A DNA stretch of 64,000 nt from DAHUYF01 sp035509275 (GTDB taxonomy: Bacteria; Pseudomonadota; Alphaproteobacteria; ATCC43930; CGMCC-115725). The notes beneath the pieces were generated by a model that saw only the letters and a list, made by a program, of their open reading frames with translations, had not been told where the DNA came from and ran no database searches. The position numbers and the translations under genes were made by a program. Positions 1 to 8,478 of this stretch are shown here, in pieces; position 1 is the first letter of the stretch; each line of letters opens with the position of its first letter. Location: positions 62,001 through 126,000 of the forward strand of contig DATJLU010000036.1 in the NCBI GenBank assembly GCA_035509275.1, read 5' to 3'.

Positions 1-544
1 CGCGACGCAACCGCGGGATGCTCCCGCCTCGCCGCGACGTGGGTAGGCCTGACGTCGGAAACGCCGGCGCGGTCGGCGACGGCGAGCTACTCGGAAACGC
101 CGCCATGCTCGCCGGCGCCATCTGCTTTGCCTTGAGCGCGCGCTGGATCATCTGCCCCTGCAGCGACGTCGGCGGCATCGTCACCGCAAGCTGCTGGAGC
201 TTGTCGAGGGGCAGGTTGGCGAAGCGCTGATAGAGAAGCTGCACCTGTGGCATGGCGCCGAGATAGGCAGGCGGCGCAACGCCGACCGTGCCGCCGCCGT
301 CGTAACGACTCATCGTCCCGCCAACAGTCGGCACGCTGTCCAGATCGAACGGCATGTGCCCTCCCTTCGAATTGGTCCTCGGCGCCACGGCCGCAGCGCC
401 GATTGCGTTGAACTGGATCACTGGCGCGAGTCGCGGGTTGGCGTTGACATAGGCGCGGATACGCGCGGCCGTCTTTGGCGCCACCGTCCTGAGGTAGTTC
501 GGATCGGCCGGTGGCGACAGGGCTTCATCCGGCTCGCCCACCAT
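1..544 (-). CDS. Phage protein, partial, continues beyond left edge
   Basis: This minus-strand reading frame is open from 544 to the window edge, so only the N-terminal part (up to about 181 residues) is visible. There are two possible starts. The ATG at 544 gives a leader with many GC-ending codons (ADPNYLRTVAPKTAARIRA and on). The ATG at 355 has the better ribosome site (AAGGGAGG just upstream) and begins MPFDLDSVPTVGGT. The downstream part is rich in Gln, Pro and Ala with a helical stretch (LPLDKLQQLAVTMPPTSLQG), then a low-complexity Ser/Pro segment. Its position after small tail genes suggests a virion component, possibly an internal or ejection protein, but no family was recognised. The frame upstream of 355 may really be the rest of the neighbouring 53-residue gene after a frameshift. 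Confidence 0.6.
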   Translation of the reverse strand, partial: MVGEPDEALSPPADPNYLRTVAPKTAARIRAYVNANPRLAPVIQFNAIGAAAVAPRTNSKGGHMPFDLDSVPTVGGTMSRYDGGGTVGVAPPAYLGAMPQVQLLYQRFANLPLDKLQQLAVTMPPTSLQGQMIQRALKAKQMAPASMAAFPSSSPSPTAPAFPTSGLPTSRRGGSIPRLRR

Positions 545-686
545 TCGGCGAGACCGGCGACGTATCGGGCGCCGAGCGGTCGTCCTTCGATGTCGGCGGT
601 GAGTCCTCCGGCTGCATCGGTCTAGGCTCGAAGTGCGGCATCAGCCCGTCCCGCGGGCCGCCGCGCCCCATGTTGTCGAGCGGCAT
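525..686 (-). CDS. Small phage protein, 53 residues, unknown function
   Basis: The ATG overlaps the stop of the upstream gene (TGATG at 688-684), which suggests translational coupling. The product starts MPLDNMGRGGPRDGL and is rich in Pro, Asp and Ser with no recognised domain. Its stop lies 20 bases inside the next gene's alternative frame, which itself looks coding. The original gene may therefore have been longer and shifted frame here, or two reading frames may simply overlap. Weak evidence beyond the coupled start. Confidence 0.4.
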   Translation of the reverse strand: MPLDNMGRGGPRDGLMPHFEPRPMQPEDSPPTSKDDRSAPDTSPVSPNGGRAG

Positions 687-1138
687 CAAGCCCTCGGCAC
701 CCGCCGGCGCTTTGGCTCTGCTGGCTTCTGCGCCTCAAGACGTAGACGCCGCTTCTCTGCGAGCGCCGCATACTGCGTCTCGTCCACCGCGTTACGGCTG
801 GTCGCCTGCCACTCGTCGCTACCACCCATGTGACGGCGGCGCTTGGCGGCGACGAAATCGCCTTGGCGGAAGGAATGATTCTTCGACATGCAGACCCCGG
901 TGATCTCCACCACCACCGTGTTGTCGTCTACGACGAGGCGCGTGAGGCAGCGCATACGCTCGCTGCCGAGGTCGACGGTGAGAATAGACGCATGCGGCGC
1001 CTCCTCGAGATCGCCGCCATGTTCAACGGGCACGAAGAGGCGCTGCTGGATCAGATGGAGCGGCGCCCGGTCCACGGCCTGTTGCTGAGACCGGACGTAA
1101 CCGCATGGGTCGCTCGCGGCGTCAGGCGTCTTCGCCAT
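686..1138 (-). CDS. Phage hypothetical protein
   Basis: 150 residues from the ATG at 1138, chosen because AGGAGGTGAGC stands directly before it; a GTG six bases upstream is less likely. The N-terminal half looks globular (PLHLIQQRLFVPVEHGGDLEE, then a strand-rich part). The C-terminal 60 residues are strongly basic and helical, ending in KRRRLRLEAQKPAEPKRRR-type sequence. The gene sits 9 bases after the preceding tail gene and is coupled to the following one, so it belongs to the late tail operon. No family recognised; a virion-associated or DNA-contacting role is only a guess from the basic tail. Confidence 0.6.
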   Translation of the reverse strand: MAKTPDAASDPCGYVRSQQQAVDRAPLHLIQQRLFVPVEHGGDLEEAPHASILTVDLGSERMRCLTRLVVDDNTVVVEITGVCMSKNHSFRQGDFVAAKRRRHMGGSDEWQATSRNAVDETQYAALAEKRRLRLEAQKPAEPKRRRVPRA

Positions 1139-1147
1139 GCTCACCTC

Positions 1148-1687
1148 CTATCCGTATAGGGTGACGGCGGGCGTCCCGATCGCAGTGACAATGAAGCGAA
1201 AAAGACGCGTCGTCGCCGCCGCCACGATGAAGTTGCCGCCGGACGTATTGCCGGCCAGTGACACCCCGCCTCCAGCCGCAATGGCCATCGTCGAGCTCGC
1301 CTCGTTGATGACGAGGCAATCGGCCGAGGCGCCGATTGCCTGCGCCGCCGAAGCAAATTGCGCCAGCAAATGCGCTGCCGTGTCCGTCGTGTCCGTGAAG
1401 GCGCTGTTCGGTCCCGACCGCAGGATGATACCGCCAGAGAGTGCCGCCGCCGACAGCGTCGTTCCCGTCGCGCTGGAGACGGATGTTGCGCTCTTCGTCC
1501 TGAGCAGCGCCGGTTTCGGGTAGTACCCCGCGAGATCTCCTCCAGCCGGCCCATTCGGCGCCGCATTTGCGCCGAGCTGCGCTCCGCCATCGAAGATACG
1601 CTCCAGAGTCCCCGCGAAATTATTGACGAAGGCCGAAATGCCCGGCGGCACGTCCGCGCCGAGCCACCGCGGTAGCTGGATCGGCAT
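1148..1687 (-). CDS. Phage structural protein with GDLxGxYPxP motif
   Basis: 179 residues starting MPIQLPRWLGADVPPG. Around residue 50 is GGDLAGYYPKPAL, a variant of the glycine/proline turn common in phage fibre and tail proteins before a trimeric beta region. The rest is Ala/Ser/Thr-rich beta sequence without Cys clusters, ending in short strands (RLFRFIVTAIGTPAVTLYG). A GA-rich ribosome site precedes the ATG. It lies 106 bases downstream of the DNA-stabilisation-type protein, in the tail operon. It is probably a tail-fibre or fibre-attachment accessory, inferred from motif and location. Confidence 0.6.
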   Translation of the reverse strand: MPIQLPRWLGADVPPGISAFVNNFAGTLERIFDGGAQLGANAAPNGPAGGDLAGYYPKPALLRTKSATSVSSATGTTLSAAALSGGIILRSGPNSAFTDTTDTAAHLLAQFASAAQAIGASADCLVINEASSTMAIAAGGGVSLAGNTSGGNFIVAAATTRLFRFIVTAIGTPAVTLYG

Positions 1688-1793
1688 TCAGCCCCTTCTT
1701 CCCCCGCCTTCTGGTCGCGACGCGGAGCGTCGTCGGCCGGCGGGCGTCAGCGGTTGGTAGCAACCGCGAGCGCCGGCGCGGTGCCGGCTAGCC

Positions 1794-3569
1794 TCACCGT
1801 TTGCCAGCTTTCTTCAGCACCGCCCGCATCCCGCCCCAGCGGAAATCGCCGCCGAGATAATTGCTCTCGATCTTGAACGCGACGCCGCGGCCCCGCGCGC
1901 GGAGCGTGACATAAGGCGTCGCTCCCGCCGTCGCCGTCACCGGTCCCGTTTGCACCGGTGTGTCGCTGTTGGGATATGTCACCGCAAAGGCCGAGAGCTG
2001 GACTTGCCCCGCGAATGTGTTCAGGTCGGGCAGCACGCGCTCGACCATCATCACGTCGTCGCCCTCGGTGAGTGCGAGATAGCCGGTCTCGGCCCAGCTA
2101 TCCATCGGCGTGCCGTCGGCGTCGACCCCGAACTCGTGATTGTAGAGAAAGCTGTTCGGATCGGTCGCCATGGGATAGGCGAAGTCCTTATGGTCTTCCC
2201 AGGCCGTGCGCGCCAGCAGCCCGTAATCCCAGAGCTGTTCGACGTAGTTGTACTTGACGTAGCTGTCGATCTCGATCGAATTGATCGACGGGTAGAACCA
2301 CCAAACCTCGTTGTATTGGCTGTCGACCGCCGCGAAGACCTTGTCGAGCTGCAGGGTATTGATGTTGCCGGCGATGCGGTCGCGCACGGTGCATTCGATC
2401 GGCGCCACGCTGCCGCTATAGCTGTAGAAGTTGACATCGCCCGTCATCCAGAACACGCTGAAGGGCGTCGTCGCCGCACCCTTCGGCGCGATCAAACCAC
2501 AGCCGAAGCCCACTTGCGTGAAGCTATAGACGAAGGGCAGGCCGACATATTGCATCAGCCAGAGGCCTTCATTCGTCCAGAGCAGGATGACCAACGGCGC
2601 GCCCACGGCCCCCACGATCTTCGAGCCGCGCGGGATCTGATAGCTGCCGGCCTGGTTCGTCGTCGACGCCGTCCACATCGTGTTGTTGCCGACATCCGAC
2701 CAGGCGACGAGAAGCGGTTGCTGTTCCGAGACGCCTTGGTTTGTGCCCCAGACCACCACCTGCTGCTGCGGCAGCGCCACCAGCATGCCGTTGTTGAGCG
2801 TCGGCGCGTTCGCCAGCAGTGATGCCCGCGTGCTGGTTCCCGAAGAGGGCTGCCATTGATACACGCCGCCGCCGCGCAGGCAGGCGAGCATGAATTCGCC
2901 CCAATTGTCGATGAACCAGAGGCGACACGGCTCATAATAGATCGTACCGCTCGACTCGCCATAAGGCCCGGCACCATAGGGGCCGGCGCCATAGCCCTGC
3001 ACCGGCGTATTGCTGGCAAGCCCGACAGAGAGCAGCAGCTGCCACTGGGCACCGTTGCCGAAACTCCCGCTGGCGGTCGCATTGGTCGACGCCGTAATCG
3101 TCAAGTCATTGGCGTCCACCACCGCGGTCACGGTGTACTCACCGAAGATCGTGACGCCGTTCGCTGTCGCCGAGGTCAGCGCCTCGTAATAGTCGCCAAC
3201 CCCCGCGCCGTGGGCCGCGATGTTGACGGTGACCGACGCCGAGCCGGTCGTCGTCGTGTAGAAATTGGTCGAGCTCGTCCCGCTGTTCTGGACCGGCGTC
3301 AGATCAAAGAACTGGCCGAGCTGCCAGAGGCAAAGCTTCAGATGTGTGCCGATGCCGAGGTCCGGCAGCCCGTCGATCTGCGTCCAGGAATGGAGCGCGC
3401 GGCAAACCCCGGTAAAGGCCGATTGGAACGCTTTCGCCCAGCCGCCCAGCTTTTGGAGGAGCGCTTCCCGGAAGCGGACGAGCTGGCATGCCGCCCATCC
3501 CGCCTCGAGCAACGTCGGCGTCGCCTGCGTATTGACGCCCGGGCGGATTTTGAGCGGGACGAGAGGCAT
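1794..3569 (-). CDS. Phage stabilisation/tail protein (P22 gp10-like class)
   Basis: 591 residues. The N-terminus (MPLVPLKIRPGVNTQATPTL, then WAACQLVRFREALLQKLGGW) is the typical opening of packaged-DNA stabilisation or tail-hub proteins of short-tailed phages, which close the portal after packaging. Residues about 105-175 contain a beta module (VTVNIAAHGAGVGDYY, then a glycine strand and YTVTAV) that also occurs twice in the protein at 6904-8112. The remainder looks like a beta-propeller with repeated Trp-containing strands (LRLWFIDNWGEFMLACLRGG-like). It is the largest tail protein here. The start is only 17 bases from the divergent methyltransferase start, so both promoters must overlap or the phage gene is read from upstream. 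Confidence 0.7.
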   Translation of the reverse strand: MPLVPLKIRPGVNTQATPTLLEAGWAACQLVRFREALLQKLGGWAKAFQSAFTGVCRALHSWTQIDGLPDLGIGTHLKLCLWQLGQFFDLTPVQNSGTSSTNFYTTTTGSASVTVNIAAHGAGVGDYYEALTSATANGVTIFGEYTVTAVVDANDLTITASTNATASGSFGNGAQWQLLLSVGLASNTPVQGYGAGPYGAGPYGESSGTIYYEPCRLWFIDNWGEFMLACLRGGGVYQWQPSSGTSTRASLLANAPTLNNGMLVALPQQQVVVWGTNQGVSEQQPLLVAWSDVGNNTMWTASTTNQAGSYQIPRGSKIVGAVGAPLVILLWTNEGLWLMQYVGLPFVYSFTQVGFGCGLIAPKGAATTPFSVFWMTGDVNFYSYSGSVAPIECTVRDRIAGNINTLQLDKVFAAVDSQYNEVWWFYPSINSIEIDSYVKYNYVEQLWDYGLLARTAWEDHKDFAYPMATDPNSFLYNHEFGVDADGTPMDSWAETGYLALTEGDDVMMVERVLPDLNTFAGQVQLSAFAVTYPNSDTPVQTGPVTATAGATPYVTLRARGRGVAFKIESNYLGGDFRWGGMRAVLKKAGKR

Positions 3570-3586
3570 GCTAGGGTTAGTGCCTT

Positions 3587-4603
3587 ATGCTTGGCGAAAC
3601 GCAGCAATTTTCGGCTTCCGACGTCGCGCGATGCCGCGCGCTCGTTGCCGAGATCGACGCGAGAGCGCGCGCAACGGGCGCTTACGACACCCAGCGGTAT
3701 TGGACAGGCGACAGCAATGATCCGGTCTACCAGTCCGTTATCGATCCTGCTTCTGTAACGTCTGGATTTCTGGTCGACCTGCCGCAGCGCGTGCCCTTCT
3801 TCACGGGCTGGCCAGCCGAGGGCGTGACTTTGAATGAGTCGGGGTGGCTCGTCTGGCGTCTTTTGCGGGCTCTGCCACCCCCGCTCGGCGCGCGCGTATT
3901 CGTGCGCTGGTGGCATCGGCTACAGCTTGAGCCGCGTTACAATGGGCTGCCGCTCACGATCGCACGTGCCCTCGCAAGGCATCTAGCACGTCAGCTCCCA
4001 TTGGCATTGCGTCCTCAGGAGGACTTTGACGGGACGGACCAAGACCGACTTGCGCTTTGCGAGCGGCTAGTCGCAATGCAGAAACTGAGCGTTCTCGGCC
4101 ACCTCAGCCAGGTTGATTCCCCGGTTATTCTCGAGATTGGCGCCGGATACGGTATGTTGGCCGCGGCCGTCCGCCGAGCTTTCCCGCGGTGCACGTATCT
4201 GGTCGTCGACCTCCCGAACTCGTTAGCCTTCTCCGGGTGCTATCTGGCAAGCCGCCAAGATGGCTCTGTTAGAGTCGTCGCCGACGAACGCCCGAGCCCA
4301 GGCGATGTGGGCCTTGTCCTCACCACAGATCTTGCGGCGGTCGAGGGCATTCCCATCGATGTCGCGATCAACACGCTTTCATTTGCCGAGATGCCAGAAT
4401 CGGTCGTCGAGGGCTACGGGGCTTTCCTTCGTCGCAACCTCGCACCAGGCGGCCACCTATTCGAGCAGAACTACGACAACTCCCATTGCGGGCGCAGCAC
4501 CTTCTGCGATCCACAGATTGCCCTCGCACGTCACCTGCGGGAAGTATCTCGCGCTAGCGGCTGGTACTTAAGAGGCGTTCCACGCCTTTGGGTCAGATCT
4601 TAA
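3587..4603 (+). CDS. Putative sugar O-methyltransferase (prophage cargo)
   Basis: 338 residues. A Rossmann-type AdoMet site lies at 181-190 (ILEIGAGYGM), followed by acidic strand LVVDLPN. The N-terminal helical extension and the later NTLSFAEMPESVVEGY and FEQNYDN segments resemble the 'putative sugar O-methyltransferase' family often found with surface polysaccharide genes. It is on the opposite strand to the tail operon, inserted between the stabilisation protein and the fibre gene, and its stop overlaps the fibre gene's end by 11 bases. Codon use includes TTA and AGA, unlike its neighbours, which suggests recent acquisition. It likely methylates a host glycan (receptor change) or a phage product; the substrate is unknown. 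Confidence 0.7.
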   Translation: MLGETQQFSASDVARCRALVAEIDARARATGAYDTQRYWTGDSNDPVYQSVIDPASVTSGFLVDLPQRVPFFTGWPAEGVTLNESGWLVWRLLRALPPPLGARVFVRWWHRLQLEPRYNGLPLTIARALARHLARQLPLALRPQEDFDGTDQDRLALCERLVAMQKLSVLGHLSQVDSPVILEIGAGYGMLAAAVRRAFPRCTYLVVDLPNSLAFSGCYLASRQDGSVRVVADERPSPGDVGLVLTTDLAAVEGIPIDVAINTLSFAEMPESVVEGYGAFLRRNLAPGGHLFEQNYDNSHCGRSTFCDPQIALARHLREVSRASGWYLRGVPRLWVRS

Positions 4604-5687
4604 TGATCCAGTTGCCGACCACGATGCACGGCTGCACGTTGTTATGTGCGCCGCCGCCGCCTGCGTTCTCGATAGTGATTCCGACGGTCGCCGCGTTGAT
4701 GGAAATCCCCGTGGCGGCTCCCTGGGTATTTTGGCCTTCGCTCCAGTCTGCTGCGCCATTGCCCTGACCGACCCCGGAGAAATTTCCGATGATCGTGTTC
4801 GGATGCTGAGGATGCTCATGGGTCGGATCGGCGACGCCGTGGCTATGGCTTGGATCAGTGTAGCCGTGATTGTGCGCCGGCATCTCGGCGCCGGAAAGCG
4901 TATGGGTCGCCTCGCCGCCCGTGGATCCTGGCGAATTGCCGCTCATGTTGCTGCCGTTGAGACGGTCGGTGACGCTGTCGTTGCCCACGGGCACACGACC
5001 ACGACAATCGGGCACATTGAAGGTGGTGGACCCGTCACCAGCCCCGTACGTCGTTCCGATCGCACCGAACAGCGTCGCGTATGTTGTCCGGCTCACGGCT
5101 GACCCGTCGCAATTGAGCCACCCCGTAGGGGGCACACCCGTGCCGCCGAAAGGCAGCATGATGCCGCTGGGGAGTTGAACGGAAACGCCGCTCACCTGCA
5201 CATCGTTCGTCGCGTTCACCGTTCCGTTGACAGCAAGCGAACCGCCCACCGCGTTCCCGTCCGGAACGATGTTCGTCCCGTCGCTGTAGAGCGCCATCGT
5301 CTGGCCCTGCGGCACCGCCACCGAGGCCCCAAGGATGCCGCCGCTGTTATTGTTGACGCCGAGCGTCACCGAGAAAGCGCCGGCCGTCGAGTTCTGAATA
5401 TCGAAATCGAAATTGCGCCCCTGCGGGAGCAGGACCGTCGTGTTTGACGTGAGCGCGCCGGTGAAGACGATGCGCCGGTTCGGGAGCTGCTGCGTCGATG
5501 AGCCCTGTGTGAAGGCCAGCGTCACCGTCGGATAGCCCGTCTGCGCCGGCAGGTTGATCGAGATCATGCCGGCCACGGCGTTGTCGACGATCGCCTTGTT
5601 CGTGCTTTCGACCGGGCCCCACGCGTTCACGAGATCGCCCGTACCGATCTGGGTCAGCCCGAGATTCGGCGTATAGCTCTCAGCCAT
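4593..5687 (-). CDS. Phage tail fibre protein with tail-collar domain
   Basis: 364 residues. A strand-rich N-terminal part begins MAESYTPNLGLTQIGTGD. From about residue 175 comes a classic tail-collar domain: MLPFGGTGVPPTGWLNCDGS, then YATLFGAIGTTYGAGDGSTT, NVPDCRGRVPVG. A His/Gly-rich tip follows (MPAHNHGYTDPSHSHG) of the kind that holds metal in receptor-binding tips, ending NNVQPCIVVGNWIIKI. GAGGAGCTG lies upstream of the ATG. The gene starts 6 bases after the preceding tail gene. This is very probably the receptor-contacting fibre or its distal part. Confidence 0.88.
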   Translation of the reverse strand: MAESYTPNLGLTQIGTGDLVNAWGPVESTNKAIVDNAVAGMISINLPAQTGYPTVTLAFTQGSSTQQLPNRRIVFTGALTSNTTVLLPQGRNFDFDIQNSTAGAFSVTLGVNNNSGGILGASVAVPQGQTMALYSDGTNIVPDGNAVGGSLAVNGTVNATNDVQVSGVSVQLPSGIMLPFGGTGVPPTGWLNCDGSAVSRTTYATLFGAIGTTYGAGDGSTTFNVPDCRGRVPVGNDSVTDRLNGSNMSGNSPGSTGGEATHTLSGAEMPAHNHGYTDPSHSHGVADPTHEHPQHPNTIIGNFSGVGQGNGAADWSEGQNTQGAATGISINAATVGITIENAGGGGAHNNVQPCIVVGNWIIKI

Positions 5688-5692
5688 CCGGA

Positions 5693-6433
5693 TCAGCTCC
5701 TCGGCGGCGTCGCCAGCGGCGCCGGCGAGTAGGGCTGCCAGGCCACGCTCTGCGCTTTGCGCCGCGCCTCTTCGATGGTTGCGCTCTTCTTCAGCTCCTG
5801 GAAGGCGGCTTCCCAGGAGACCGCCATTTGCGGGTTGTCACTCTGCGCTCCGAAATCGCGCTGATACCCCGCCATGAAGACATTGACGCCGGCGAGGAAG
5901 AGGTCGGGGAGGTTCGTCCCGAGCCAGGTTGTAGGGTTGCTGCTCGTCATCGGTGCCGGCCTGATGATGCCGATGAACTCTGCCACATAGGCCGCGTCGG
6001 GCGCGGGGCCGACCCGCACATCGACATCGTCGAGAAGCGCGTAGTATTTCGGGATCGACGGCAAAGCCAGCGTCGCCGCCGCCGCGGGGCAGACCGCATT
6101 GAGAAAGGCGAGCGAGACCCGCTGCACCGGATTCCGCGTACCGGTATCCGCTTGCGCTCCCGTCGGCGTCACCACGTTGAGCTCGTGCAGGATGAGGATG
6201 CCACCCGGGATCGCGATGTTCCGGCTGTTCGTGGTCAGCGCCGCCGTCTGGCTCGTCTGCGTCGTGATGAGATCGAGCTCGCGATAGATGCGCTGCTCCG
6301 CCTGCTCGACCGCGCGCGGAAAAATGTTGTTGAAGTTCGTGTCGGAGGAAGGCGTCGATGACGACGCCGTCACGATCGGAATCTCGAAAATCGCACCCAC
6401 GGCGGTGACGAGATCGGACCACTGCATGCTCAT
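5693..6433 (-). CDS. Phage adaptor / neck protein
   Basis: 246 residues starting MSMQWSDLVTAVGAIFEIPI. The pattern WSDLV, then FNNIFPRAVEQAEQRIYREL and a beta-rich middle (IAIPGGILILHELNVVTP) is typical of head-to-tail adaptor proteins in short-tailed phages (gp4/gp16-like 'phage adaptor' class), which form a helical ring under the portal. The C-terminus is helical (WEAAFQELKKSATIEEARRK). It lies 6 bases before the fibre gene. The assignment comes from pattern and position, not a search. Confidence 0.65.
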   Translation of the reverse strand: MSMQWSDLVTAVGAIFEIPIVTASSSTPSSDTNFNNIFPRAVEQAEQRIYRELDLITTQTSQTAALTTNSRNIAIPGGILILHELNVVTPTGAQADTGTRNPVQRVSLAFLNAVCPAAAATLALPSIPKYYALLDDVDVRVGPAPDAAYVAEFIGIIRPAPMTSSNPTTWLGTNLPDLFLAGVNVFMAGYQRDFGAQSDNPQMAVSWEAAFQELKKSATIEEARRKAQSVAWQPYSPAPLATPPRS

Positions 6434-6482
6434 GCGGCACCATGCTGTCTAGCCCGTGACGACGCCTGGGACTTCGCGTGGC

Positions 6483-6848
6483 TCAATCTGCGAACTGGAC
6501 CGGCCGCGGGTTTGGCAGCCCGGTCGCCGGCGCCGGCAGGCTCTGCCCGCTGACGAGTTGCTGTACGGCGAGGTTGGGCGGCGGCACGCCTTCGGCGGCG
6601 GCGTAGTTGTCCGGTCGCGGATTGCGGATCGGAACCGGATCGGCCGCCAGGATCACCGGCCGTGCGAATTCGTGCGGCTTGTCGAGACAGCGCTTGCAGA
6701 CAAGAATCCGCGTGTTGACCAGGCTGTTGCCGCGATACTGATACTGCCAGCGGAGTTCAGTGTGGTTGTACAGCATCCGGCAGCGGTCGCAGACGGCAAA
6801 GGCTTGCGGATTTGTCGGATCGACCTGGGCTCGACCGCGGGGGCGCAT
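6483..6848 (-). CDS. Phage zinc-ribbon-like hypothetical protein
   Basis: 121 residues with two cysteine pairs, CDRC near residue 20 and CKRC near residue 51, separated by a beta hairpin (LRWQYQYRGNSLVNTRILV). This is the layout of a small zinc ribbon. A Pro-rich C-terminal tail follows (VPPPNLAVQQLVSGQS). GAGGAGTGCAGCG precedes the ATG. Short zinc-ribbon proteins at this place are common in related phage tail operons, but I know of no defined role. Genes on both sides encode neck/tail proteins, so a structural or assembly role is likely. Confidence 0.65.
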   Translation of the reverse strand: MRPRGRAQVDPTNPQAFAVCDRCRMLYNHTELRWQYQYRGNSLVNTRILVCKRCLDKPHEFARPVILAADPVPIRNPRPDNYAAAEGVPPPNLAVQQLVSGQSLPAPATGLPNPRPVQFAD

Positions 6849-6903
6849 CGCTGCACTCCTCGAATAGAGGTTGGCTGGTAACGGCTGATCGCGGTCAGCT
6901 CCC

Positions 6904-8112
6904 TCATCGGAAGTAGCTGGAGAAATCCGGCACGAAATAGGCCGATACCCGCTCGCGATCCTCCTGCGCCGCTTCCTCCCACGCTTCCATCGCGGCGAGC
7001 TTCAAATCCGCGATAGTGATGCCGCTCTCGGGTCGCGGCGGAAACTTGCGGGCGAGATGCAGCGCGAGCTCGGCGCAGAGCGCCTCCGCAAATCGGTAGG
7101 GGATATCCGGATTCTCGCCGAGGAGCGCATTCGCATCCTGGAGTTGCCGCACGCTGTAAAGCCTCAGCTCATAAGGGCCATTGCTGTCCGGCACCTGCCA
7201 GAGCGTGATCGTCGGCTGCGCCGCCTGGCGGTCGAAGACATAGACCGTGGGAGGCGCCTGCTGCAGCTTGTCCGGCGTCGCCGCATAGTCGCTGCGCGAC
7301 ATCGGCGTCAGGATTCGGTCGACGGGGTCGACCTCCTCCGTCTGGCCGGCGAGCTGAGCGAGGCCGCCATTCTCGGAGGCGACCGCGGAACTTCCCGCCG
7401 CTGCCGGTGCGATGATGGTGAAATGATCGGCATCTGGGACGGTCGCGACCGTATACGGCCCGGACAGCGTGATCCCACCGAGCATTGTTGGCACCTGAAC
7501 GGCAAAGCTGCCCCCCGCAACGAGGCCGTGATCGGCAAGCGCCACGACGACGGCGGCCGATCCCAGCGTCGTTGCGAAGCTCGGCACCGCACCTCCTGAA
7601 GCCGTGCTCATGGCATCGCCCGCGGCATTGATGGTGAACTGGCTCGAGGAAAGCACCGAGGCGACCTGGTAGAAGCCCTGTAATATCAGCCCGCCGAGTG
7701 CCACCGGCACGACGATATTGACGTATTCGCCGAGCCTTAGTCCGTGATTGGCCTCGGTTATGGTCACGCTGGGCGAGCCGCCTGTTGTTGCAAAGGCAGG
7801 CGTGAGGTTGACCGGCGGCCCCATTGCGAAGACGCGGAGATAGGCGTCCAGCACCATGACAGTGCTGGGATCGAGATCGTAGGTCGCCACCCCTTGCGCG
7901 AGCGCGATCGTCACCGGTGCCTGCGTCGCGTCCACCTTCCAGAGATTCGTGCCGCGATTGGCCCAGCGCGCCTGGACCAGGTTCATCGACCGCCGCGCGC
8001 TGATGACGTGGTCCGGCGTGATCTCGGACGCACGGATTTGCAGGCGCTCAAAGGCCTCAAGGAGAACATCCGAGCCGGCGAGCGCAAAGGCGGTCGTTCC
8101 GCTGGTCGTCAT
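6904..8112 (-). CDS. Phage tail/neck protein with duplicated beta module
   Basis: 402 residues. The helical N-terminus (SDVLLEAFERLQIRASEIT, then HVISARRSMNLVQARWANRG) and the C-terminal helix (DLKLAAMEAWEEAAQEDRER) frame a central region with two copies of a beta module of about 65 residues. Each begins FATT-GS and runs through a HGL--G turn, VP--LGG, YxVA and a FTI strand (about residues 104-172 and 178-245). A related module is also in the 1794-3569 protein. The ends resemble head-completion or tail-tubular proteins of podoviruses; the modules look like inserted Ig-like decorations. Confidence 0.65.
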   Translation of the reverse strand: MTTSGTTAFALAGSDVLLEAFERLQIRASEITPDHVISARRSMNLVQARWANRGTNLWKVDATQAPVTIALAQGVATYDLDPSTVMVLDAYLRVFAMGPPVNLTPAFATTGGSPSVTITEANHGLRLGEYVNIVVPVALGGLILQGFYQVASVLSSSQFTINAAGDAMSTASGGAVPSFATTLGSAAVVVALADHGLVAGGSFAVQVPTMLGGITLSGPYTVATVPDADHFTIIAPAAAGSSAVASENGGLAQLAGQTEEVDPVDRILTPMSRSDYAATPDKLQQAPPTVYVFDRQAAQPTITLWQVPDSNGPYELRLYSVRQLQDANALLGENPDIPYRFAEALCAELALHLARKFPPRPESGITIADLKLAAMEAWEEAAQEDRERVSAYFVPDFSSYFR

Positions 8113-8214
8113 GGCGCGCTCGCTGACATCAAAGGGCGGCGGCCGGCACCGCCGGGGAGGGCGCGGATCGGTGCCGGTCGCCTACCAAGCGCGGCCGACA
8201 AGGCCGCGCCCGGC

Positions 8215-8478
8215 TTAGCGTCGTCGGGATTTGTCGGCGCGGATGCCGGGCTTCTTGCCGTCCGCCCGGCCGCTGCGTTTCTTCGCCAGCTTTGCCCGCG
8301 CGCGTGTTCTGATGCGGTCGGCCTCGGCGGCGGAGATGTTGCCGGCATGCTGCGAGCGTGTCGCCCCGCTGATGGCAAGGCGCGCATGCTTCTTGTCTTG
8401 GATCGGGAAGCTGCGTCCGGGTCCGGCGAAAGCTCTGGCCGCCAGCCGCTTGCGCGCCGCGCTGGTGAGCGGCGCCAT
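8215..8478 (-). CDS. Small basic phage protein, DUF6582-like
   Basis: 87 residues from the ATG at 8478, which overlaps the stop of the preceding gene (TGATG). The motif FAGPGRSFPIQDKKHARLAI, followed by RSQHAG and a helix of A/R/K, matches the small 'FA-PG-YPI-D--HARNAL' domain (DUF6582-like) found near capsid or protease modules of many phages. It ends with KKPGIRADKSRRR, sharing the RADK-RR element with two other basic proteins of this phage. Probably a DNA- or RNA-contacting virion protein; function unproven. Confidence 0.65.
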   Translation of the reverse strand: MAPLTSAARKRLAARAFAGPGRSFPIQDKKHARLAISGATRSQHAGNISAAEADRIRTRARAKLAKKRSGRADGKKPGIRADKSRRR

